Shown here one piece after another: positions 57,882 through 64,000 of a DNA stretch of 64,000 nucleotides. This DNA comes from Bacteroidia bacterium. Lineage in GTDB: Bacteria; Bacteroidota; Bacteroidia; Flavobacteriales; Flavobacteriaceae. Where the stretch lies: positions 1 through 64,000 of the forward strand of contig JAUIGO010000004.1 of assembly GCA_030429955.1 (NCBI GenBank). The letters run 5' to 3'. Numbering within the stretch: the first letter of the stretch is position 1; the number at the start of each line of letters is the position of its first letter. The notes beneath the pieces are model-generated. The model was not told where the DNA came from and ran no database searches. It saw only the letters and a program-made list of their open reading frames with translations. Made by a program: the position numbers and the translations under genes.

Positions 57882-60014
57882 TTACTTCTTCATCTTTTCA
57901 AGATTTTCAATCTTCGATAAAAGACTTCTGTTTTCTTCTTTAAGAGCTTTTATTTCTTTGTTTTGGATTATGAGATACAATAAAATTTCTTCAATTTTTT
58001 CTTTATTTAAAGACGATTGCCTGCTTACATTTATTAGAAAGTTGCCTTCAGAGTCTCTTTTAACATCTTTTATTGGTTCATAACCTTCCATATGAAAATT
58101 GCTTTTAAGGTATCGCTCTACCTCTTCTAGGCTTTTAAGTTGATAGGTTTTATTGATTTCCGATTTCCCTGTAAAATATTTTTCAAACACATAATCTGAA
58201 TATATTGTATTTGCAGCTATAAAGGCATTAGCCTTTACGTTACCAAATACCTCGAGTTTTTCGGTTGCTGATGTTTCTTTACCTATATGAACATTTCCCG
58301 TATAATCTGCAAAAATCGCTGGCTCTTGTCCAGTTGATGCTTTATAAGTTCTAAACTTAAATCCTCCTGAACTTCCTAAAACAAAAGGTGAATATAATTC
58401 TCCATCAGCCACTCTTCTCCTAAAAACGAGGCCAAATTCTTCATTTTGCTGTTCATCAAAATGAATATAGGTTGTATAATAAGGAGAAGGGTTTTCATTT
58501 ATTTTATAGGTGATTTTATTAAACTTTTCATTTTTTGAACTATATATATTAGACATCATTCCCGTAACATTTTCCTTTTTAGATTCACTTGTAACTGATT
58601 GATTAAAAAGGTTTATGTTACCCGAGTTACTAGAAAACCGACCCACTTCTATATTTGAGTTGATGCCAATTTCCTTTATTAAATTAGTATTTTGATAACT
58701 TCCCTGTGTTTCTCCTAAAACATAAAATTCACCTATATATCCCTTAGTAGATGAATCGATAGGTTCAAGATCCACCATCTCCAAAACATCAGAAAGCAAA
58801 GAAAATAGAGTGCCAGTAATTCTAAATGATTTAACCCCTCTATATCTACTACTTTTATTATTTAATAGTTTGATTGCTACATTTTCTGATCTTTCAATAT
58901 AGCCTCCTTTTAAATTGAACTCTCTAATAGATGTTAAGATTGAATTTGATTGTTGGTGAATTTGTGTATCCTCAATAGATAGCACATCTCCCTTAACATC
59001 TGCTAAAATACCTGGCGCAAATTTTCCGCCGGAAAACTGACTTTTTCTAATTGTAATGACATCGAATTCTGAATCGACTCCTTCAAGCCATATCCCATTA
59101 CATATGGTATTATCAGGCCTGCTTTTTCCTTCTGGCTTATTATATGTCCCCCAATCCATTCCTACAACCATTCTTTCAACCAACATAAATTCACATCGAG
59201 AAACAGTAGAACTTTGAATAATTTGTAAAGGTGTACCTTGAACATATTCAAAATGTAAATTTTTAAATGAAGGATTGTTTAATCCAACTGTTCTAATATA
59301 AATTCCTTTGTGTTCGATGGTTGTATCTCCAACAAAAGAAAGATTCGAAATTTCTAAAAAAGGAACGCTTCCATAATTAATTAAGCCGCCATTTGTTGTG
59401 TCAATTGATAAAATAGGGCTTTGGTTGTTGGTATTTTCTTTTCTAAAAAGAACTGTTCCAACATTGGGCAAGTGCCCCATGTAATCTCCTACTATTTTTA
59501 TTCTTTTTTCTGCAACTTGATGATCAATAGCATTTATAGTTCCATCAATAATAAATTTACCTATAGGAATATACAAGTAATGAACCCCAGAAGAATGAGC
59601 GTACTCAATAGCCTTATTAATTGGAATTGTAGAGTCAACAGCGTTACTAATAGGGACATCACTTTCATCCTTAGCTCCAAACCATAGAGCATTTACAGGT
59701 TTTTCTGTTATTTGTCTTACCCAGCATCCTTGGTTTGTACTTAATGGAGGGTTAAACCATTGTTGATTTCCATTCCAAACTAATGGAAAATCCTTTTCAA
59801 TAGCAATCACGGTACCGCCATTATGGTCCTGCTGCGTCTTTGAGCAATCTAAATAAAAAATACCGCCCCCACCATCATTTGGATGGTGAAAACCTAATAA
59901 AATTACCGTTTCTACAATATTGCTTTCACAATTAACCAATATTTGAGTTAAGGCACTCATTGTTTCCGCTATTCTTATATTACAATTTTCTGAATTCAAA
60001 ATAGTATTAGTCAT
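57882..60014 (-). CDS. Right-handed beta-helix, tailspike-like protein
   Basis: A 710-residue protein. The N-terminal part has the tailspike/pectate-lyase-like pattern HHPNDGGGGIFYLD...HNGGTVI (about 45-85). Residues about 115-470 give the repeating hydrophobic pattern of a beta-helix. The C-terminal 130 residues (GNVKANAFIAANTIYSDYVF, then YQLKSLEEVERYLKSN and a coiled coil ending LLSKIENLEKMKK) match the trimer-forming ends of Bacteroidota fibre proteins. No signal peptide, membrane helix or T9SS domain is visible. It may bind, cut or modify the polysaccharide made by the cluster; no catalytic residues could be assigned. It is flanked by duplicated glycosyltransferase 5' ends. Confidence 0.78.
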   Translation of the reverse strand: MTNTILNSENCNIRIAETMSALTQILVNCESNIVETVILLGFHHPNDGGGGIFYLDCSKTQQDHNGGTVIAIEKDFPLVWNGNQQWFNPPLSTNQGCWVRQITEKPVNALWFGAKDESDVPISNAVDSTIPINKAIEYAHSSGVHYLYIPIGKFIIDGTINAIDHQVAEKRIKIVGDYMGHLPNVGTVLFRKENTNNQSPILSIDTTNGGLINYGSVPFLEISNLSFVGDTTIEHKGIYIRTVGLNNPSFKNLHFEYVQGTPLQIIQSSTVSRCEFMLVERMVVGMDWGTYNKPEGKSRPDNTICNGIWLEGVDSEFDVITIRKSQFSGGKFAPGILADVKGDVLSIEDTQIHQQSNSILTSIREFNLKGGYIERSENVAIKLLNNKSSRYRGVKSFRITGTLFSLLSDVLEMVDLEPIDSSTKGYIGEFYVLGETQGSYQNTNLIKEIGINSNIEVGRFSSNSGNINLFNQSVTSESKKENVTGMMSNIYSSKNEKFNKITYKINENPSPYYTTYIHFDEQQNEEFGLVFRRRVADGELYSPFVLGSSGGFKFRTYKASTGQEPAIFADYTGNVHIGKETSATEKLEVFGNVKANAFIAANTIYSDYVFEKYFTGKSEINKTYQLKSLEEVERYLKSNFHMEGYEPIKDVKRDSEGNFLINVSRQSSLNKEKIEEILLYLIIQNKEIKALKEENRSLLSKIENLEKMKK

Positions 60015-60029
60015 TTTTTTAGTTTTAAG

Positions 60030-60107
60030 TTAATCATGTATTGACAAGTATATGTTTTGCGCACCGCCATCATTACCAAAATCTGTATATAGACTAATGA
60101 TTTTCAT
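60030..60107 (-). pseudogene. Remnant of a second glycosyltransferase 4 gene (first 25 codons)
   Basis: It reads MKIISLYTDFGNDGGAQNIY, then LSIHD and a stop. Compared with the start of the gene at 57840, about 66 of 75 bases agree and five residues in the middle and one at the end differ. The ATG overlaps the 3' end of the acetyltransferase gene by 14 bp, as an intact downstream gene would. The frame then stops 15 bp before the beta-helix gene. Confidence 0.88.
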
Positions 60108-60606
60108 TTGGTTTAATTTTATTTACCCCAAAGACAACCGAATTGCCAGTCACATCTTTTGTGACAGTAGAGTTTGTTGATATAATTGAATTTTCGCCTA
60201 TTACAATTGGACCTATCACTACTGAAGATGTATAAATCACTACATTATCATAAATGTAAGGTTGCCTAATTAAAATGCCATTATGAATTTCTTCTTGGTT
60301 ATTACTTCCCCCTAAAGTAGTGGATTGATATAAGGTAAGCCTGCCTAAACTGTTTACTTCTCTCCCCACAACAATGCACATGGGATGAATCAATTTTAAT
60401 CCACCAGCTAGTTTTGCTCCTGGGTCAATATCGACAGTAAAAACAATTCTATTTATAAACCAAAACACCTTAGAGATTACAAATAAATTTTTATAATAAA
60501 AAAAGTTTGATATCCTATAGTTTAAGATTATCCAAAAACTAATATTTAAAATTTTTCTTAAAAATCGTCCTTCTATCCTTGCTATGTCTTTCTTAAAAGC
60601 TTTCAT
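60094..60606 (-). CDS. Hexapeptide-repeat O-acetyltransferase (serine acetyltransferase-like)
   Basis: A 170-residue protein. An N-terminal helical part is followed by a left-handed beta-helix of hexapeptide repeats (about 58-155). The block LKLIHPMCIVVGREV contains the likely catalytic His, and TTLGGSN is the CysE-type loop. In this setting it should acetylate a sugar of the surface polysaccharide rather than serine. It overlaps the upstream glycosyltransferase gene by 14 bp and the glycosyltransferase remnant downstream. Confidence 0.85.
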   Translation of the reverse strand: MKAFKKDIARIEGRFLRKILNISFWIILNYRISNFFYYKNLFVISKVFWFINRIVFTVDIDPGAKLAGGLKLIHPMCIVVGREVNSLGRLTLYQSTTLGGSNNQEEIHNGILIRQPYIYDNVVIYTSSVVIGPIVIGENSIISTNSTVTKDVTGNSVVFGVNKIKPNENH

Positions 60607-61702
60607 CGATTTTTTTATATAAACTTATATATTTACTAATATTCGTGGAAAGAGAAAAGTTATTCCTTGCATAGTCACTTATTAATTTTTTCTCCTTAAA
60701 AGTTGTCTTTGTTAATTGCAACGATATTAATTCAGTTTCTGTTTTTACTATAAATCCTAACCATTCATTTTCTAAAAAAACTTTAGTGTAAGCACCTGCT
60801 GAATTTATTGCTATAACTCTTAAGCCTTTTCCCAAATATTCAGATACTTTTGTAGGTGTTGCTACTTCGTTAAAAAGCTCGCTACTTCTATAAATAACTC
60901 CATAGTCAAATTTATCTGACAATTCATTTATCTGCTTTTGAGACAAATTGTTTAACAACACAACATTGTCGCTTTCTTTTTTTATTTTTAAAGGTTTTGG
61001 AGTAACTACAGTAAGTTCAACTCCCTTTTTTTTGGCTAAAATGGAAATTATTTCTTCCGTTTTTTGATAGGCTTGGTTTCCTCCCACAAAAAGTATTTTA
61101 ATTATAGCGTTATTCTTATCTAAAGCTTCTTCTTTTGGAATTGTAAAAACCGCATCATTATAACCACTATTACAAAAAATTACTTTTGATAAAGGAATAT
61201 TATACTTTTCGTTGTAAAGTTGGTACAATTCGTTTGAGACAAAGCTATAATAAATATCCGCTTTAAATAGTTGATTGTTTAGCAATTTAAATAGTTGTTC
61301 TCTTTCTGGCTCGTTAAAGAATGCTTTCTCTTGCTCCACATAACCTCTTACATCATAAATTATTTGGATTGGTTGCTTTGCTTTTTTTTTGACCAATAGT
61401 CCCACATAAGCCGCCTCTACATTCCTACAGTGCAAGATCAATGGGGAGTTTTTGGGCAGCCTAATTAATACCTTATTGGCAATATTATCATGATTAAGAT
61501 TTGATCCGTGAAAAATAAAACTTACCCTTTTTTTTATTAATAATAATATAAGCTTAAATAAAGGTATTCTTGATTTATATTTTTGACCAATTAACAAGTT
61601 TACTGGAAACCCTTTCTTTTCTAGACCATTTGCTAATCCAAGTACCTGAGACTCAAATACTGTTGAGGTTATCCCTTCTACTGTTAAATAGTATAGATTC
61701 AT
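60593..61702 (-). CDS. Glycosyltransferase (GT4-like)
   Basis: A 369-residue GT-B protein. The N-terminal half has ESQVLGLANGLEKKGFPVNL, and the donor domain has IKILFVGGNQAYQKTEEIIS and VATPTKVSEYLGKGLRVIA, the latter in the place of the E-x7-E motif. It should extend the repeat unit. It is 13 bp after the Wzy-like gene and overlaps the acetyltransferase gene. Confidence 0.85.
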   Translation of the reverse strand: MNLYYLTVEGITSTVFESQVLGLANGLEKKGFPVNLLIGQKYKSRIPLFKLILLLIKKRVSFIFHGSNLNHDNIANKVLIRLPKNSPLILHCRNVEAAYVGLLVKKKAKQPIQIIYDVRGYVEQEKAFFNEPEREQLFKLLNNQLFKADIYYSFVSNELYQLYNEKYNIPLSKVIFCNSGYNDAVFTIPKEEALDKNNAIIKILFVGGNQAYQKTEEIISILAKKKGVELTVVTPKPLKIKKESDNVVLLNNLSQKQINELSDKFDYGVIYRSSELFNEVATPTKVSEYLGKGLRVIAINSAGAYTKVFLENEWLGFIVKTETELISLQLTKTTFKEKKLISDYARNNFSLSTNISKYISLYKKIDESF

Positions 61703-61715
61703 TGAGTAAATGATA

Positions 61716-62864
61716 TTAATGTTTAAGTGTTTTTAGCTTAAAGCATATAAAATAAAAACCTAAAATATATAATAAATTATATATGACATGACTAAATAAT
61801 GATAATGATAACAGAATTGGAAATATAAGAACCATTTTTCTTTTAAAAGAAAAACCTCTTAATGGATAATATAATATTGCAATAAAAATGAGCAATCCAA
61901 AAATACCTGTTTTCATCATTACTGTTAAAGGTCCATTATCTAAAATAGTGAGCGTAATATCTCCAAACCAGTCATTAAAATGCGTGTCAATCGTTGAGCC
62001 AATGCCAAACCCTAAAAATTTATTTATACTAGTAGATTCTGAAAATTGTCTTAAAAACTCATTGTTGGAAAGTATTCTATAAACAAATGATGAATCTTCT
62101 CCAGGGTTAAAAAGCCCTTGTATTCTTTCATTCTCATTTACATATAATCCAACAACTCCAACAATGAACAATGCTAAAGCCAACAATACATGCTTTAACT
62201 TGATTCGCTCTCCCAGTCTATATAGAACAGACCATATAAAGAACAATAGCATTAACGCCAAGTCGGTTCTTGAAATTCTAAAGCTATATACTATTAAGGC
62301 AAAAATTAAATAAGAAGCATAAAACCAAAACGACCTATTCTTATTAACTAAAACAAGATAAACAAATAAGTAATTAACAATAATCGTACTTGGTCCAAAA
62401 ATTGTGTTAGCGTGTTCGTCTTTTTGAAAGCTTTCAGGAATATAAAAAAATCTTAGAAAGTCAAGAAATGGTATTATGCAATAAATAATTAGTGTAAAAA
62501 GCATAAGCTTATAAAACAACGGTTCCATTTTAATAGTTGATTGTTTCCCAACAGAATAGCCAATATATGCTGCTAATATGAATACTAAAAAAAATCTTAA
62601 ATCACTTGCTACAAATGGAGCCTTATAAGCAACCCCTATTAGAGTAGATAGAAATACAGAGGTTAGCCATAGACCAAAAATGATGACCATATTTAAGTCT
62701 ATTTTTTTTTTAAGTTTTAATACGAAAAACAAGAAGATAAGAAAATCTACAACCCTGAACCCAAAAAAAATATTACTTGAAATACCAGCATAAGTAAGTG
62801 ACAATAAAAGCAATATTGTCTCATTTAAGTTTATTACTGCTTTATCTTTTTGCACTGATAACAT
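61716..62864 (-). CDS. O-antigen polymerase-like membrane protein (Wzy)
   Basis: A 382-residue protein with about eleven membrane helices and the periplasmic loop block FLGFGIGSTIDTHFNDW, similar in position to the Wzy_C loop. It is the third protein of this type in the cluster. Since it is directly next to the Wzx gene (23-bp overlap), it is the best candidate for the repeat-unit polymerase. Confidence 0.78.
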   Translation of the reverse strand: MLSVQKDKAVINLNETILLLLSLTYAGISSNIFFGFRVVDFLIFLFFVLKLKKKIDLNMVIIFGLWLTSVFLSTLIGVAYKAPFVASDLRFFLVFILAAYIGYSVGKQSTIKMEPLFYKLMLFTLIIYCIIPFLDFLRFFYIPESFQKDEHANTIFGPSTIIVNYLFVYLVLVNKNRSFWFYASYLIFALIVYSFRISRTDLALMLLFFIWSVLYRLGERIKLKHVLLALALFIVGVVGLYVNENERIQGLFNPGEDSSFVYRILSNNEFLRQFSESTSINKFLGFGIGSTIDTHFNDWFGDITLTILDNGPLTVMMKTGIFGLLIFIAILYYPLRGFSFKRKMVLIFPILLSLSLFSHVIYNLLYILGFYFICFKLKTLKH

Positions 62865-64000
62865 ATTTATAATAAATGAAAAAGGATCTTAATAAAAACA
62901 CTATGATCAAACAACATACAATTGATACCAATGTCATACTAAATAGGTATAAATATACAAGAGATAGTAATATAAATACTACTGTTAAAATATTTATATG
63001 ATAAATTTCATTAGTGTTACCAATTGCACCTAGAATAGCTGAAAAAATACCATAAATTAATTTAGTAATTCCCAATAAGGATAATAATATTATAAGTACA
63101 TAATCACTTTTATAATCTATTTCCAAGAAATAGCCGCCATCAATAATAGAAACAATAACTATTAAAAAAACAATAGCAAAACCTAATACAATAATGGTTT
63201 TGGTTTTTAATCGAACAATATTAGCATTTATTTGCTTTTTAAAGCCAACCAGCTCCTTAAAACCAACATATTGCTGAATAAGTGTTAACGGAAACAAAAA
63301 TATTGTTGAATAATAAAAATACTTCCCGAATTCATTTTCACCAATATTATCTAAAATTAAAATTCTTTCCCCAAAACTAAGTATTGTAATAAGAGCCAAG
63401 TTTATAGAAAATGAAATAAAAAAATGCAAGAAGTTAAAGGTCTTTTCATTAACTAAAATGGTTTTATACCAGATAACGTAAAAACCAATTAACGCAAAAA
63501 TTGTTACTATAACGACAACAATATTAATTACCTCAGTGATGTTTAAGCTAACATTAAATAGTAATACTAAGGATGCTAATACAATTAGAAATAAGATTCT
63601 ATAGCCGTTTTTAAATATTTGAGCTTTACTAAATTCACTAATTAATCTGAAAATATTATAATTTAATATAATAATATTAATACCTATCCCTGTTGCTATA
63701 AATTGATATAGGTGGATATTTAAACTCTTTTGAGAAAAATAAATTGAAACAAAAATAGGAACAACAAAAACCGCAATTATTATTGAGGTTAGAACGTCTT
63801 TGTTTATGCATACTTTTTTTTGATTTTCAATTTTTGACAGTCTTAAAAAAACTTGATCTAGGCCTATTAATCCAAATGAAGAAATAACACCGATATAAGT
63901 TAAAAACAAAGAATAAGTATTAAACTCATGTACTGAAAACGTTTTTTTTACAAAAATAGTTAGCAAAAAATTACTCCCAGCCCCAAAAACTAATAGAACA
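62842..64000 (-). CDS. Wzx-type polysaccharide flippase, cut by window edge
   Basis: At least 386 residues of a multi-helix membrane protein of the polysaccharide biosynthesis/MATE type are present (SLFLTYIGVISSFGLIGLDQ near the start of the visible part, with at least ten helices). The reading frame is open to the window end without a start codon, and the first codons (VLLVFGAGSNFLL) already look like a membrane helix. The gene therefore begins outside the window and a TTG at 63966 is not its start. It should flip the lipid-linked repeat unit across the inner membrane. Confidence 0.82.
   Translation of the reverse strand, partial: VLLVFGAGSNFLLTIFVKKTFSVHEFNTYSLFLTYIGVISSFGLIGLDQVFLRLSKIENQKKVCINKDVLTSIIIAVFVVPIFVSIYFSQKSLNIHLYQFIATGIGINIIILNYNIFRLISEFSKAQIFKNGYRILFLIVLASLVLLFNVSLNITEVINIVVVIVTIFALIGFYVIWYKTILVNEKTFNFLHFFISFSINLALITILSFGERILILDNIGENEFGKYFYYSTIFLFPLTLIQQYVGFKELVGFKKQINANIVRLKTKTIIVLGFAIVFLIVIVSIIDGGYFLEIDYKSDYVLIILLSLLGITKLIYGIFSAILGAIGNTNEIYHINILTVVFILLSLVYLYLFSMTLVSIVCCLIIVFLLRSFFIYYKYVISAKR

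Noticed and set aside
39932-60014. Prophage origin of the S74 fibre and the beta-helix protein
   Set aside because: No capsid, portal, terminase, tail or integrase genes are near either one; both also fit bacterial surface proteins of this phylum.
62842-63966. Wzx flippase as a complete gene starting at TTG 63966
   Set aside because: The frame stays open to the window end and the upstream codons already encode a membrane helix, so the true start is outside.

Overview
The window looks like a chromosomal segment of a marine-type member of the Flavobacteriaceae (phylum Bacteroidota); the genus cannot be fixed from the sequence. The evidence is the low GC content, the gliding and type IX secretion genes gldH and sprE, a T9SS type A sorting-domain protein, several flavobacterial DUF families (DUF4292, DUF4254, DUF6090, DUF6341, DUF6427, DUF5687, DUF6705-like), promoters of the Bacteroidota form TTG-N19/20-TAnnTTTG, weak or absent Shine-Dalgarno sequences, and short interspersed palindromes typical of this family. 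No rRNA, tRNA, CRISPR array, integrase or transposase was seen.

Layout. 1-5.5 kb (minus strand): start of a class A penicillin-binding protein, gldH, ricT, then radical SAM protein - ferredoxin - trhP - trhO, which groups both known routes to 5-hydroxyuridine in tRNA. 5.8-9.5 kb (plus): recA, a lipoprotein, and an ECF sigma factor coupled to a membrane-anchored beta-barrel partner. 9.6-18.1 kb: plsC-like acyltransferase, trpS, an accessory island, dprA, a HU/SPOR protein and an acyl-CoA thioesterase. 18.2-25 kb (minus): EnvC-like protein, DUF4292 lipoprotein, TPR protein, dut, DUF6090 protein, flippase and a lipoprotein. 25-34 kb (minus): sprE, bactofilin, atpZ, a small membrane protein and atpBEFHAG (atpD and atpC are not here). 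34-37 kb: ABC transporter and a 2Fe-2S oxidoreductase. 37-42 kb: TPR-LuxR regulator, T9SS cargo protein and a trimeric-fibre protein with an S74 chaperone. 42-47 kb: glycosyltransferase 9, DUF4254, upp, DUF6427, DUF6341 and purD. 47-64 kb: a capsule, O-antigen or exopolysaccharide cluster with CapK-like ligase, glycosyltransferases, initiating phosphoglycosyltransferase, UDP-xylose synthesis (ugd, uxs), three Wzy/WaaL-like membrane proteins, a beta-helix protein, an O-acetyltransferase and a Wzx flippase cut by the window edge.

The most unusual region is between the convergent core genes trpS and dprA (11.3-15.4 kb). Accessory genes for secreted proteins are separated by second copies of the 3' ends of trpS (126 bp, six differences, all synonymous) and of dprA. 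The internal copies bound a complete trpS-end / cargo / dprA-end unit nested inside the outer one. This reads as an insertion hotspot that grew by homologous capture of DNA from relatives. The first cargo gene is a GH19/lysozyme-like lipoprotein preceded by four AAACGCC heptamers. A nearby ATG would be in frame with the signal peptide if the array had five or two units, so phase variation is possible. The gene just after it encodes a small anchored lipocalin-like protein that could be a partner or immunity protein. A similar duplication, of the 5' end of a glycosyltransferase gene, flanks the beta-helix gene in the polysaccharide cluster.
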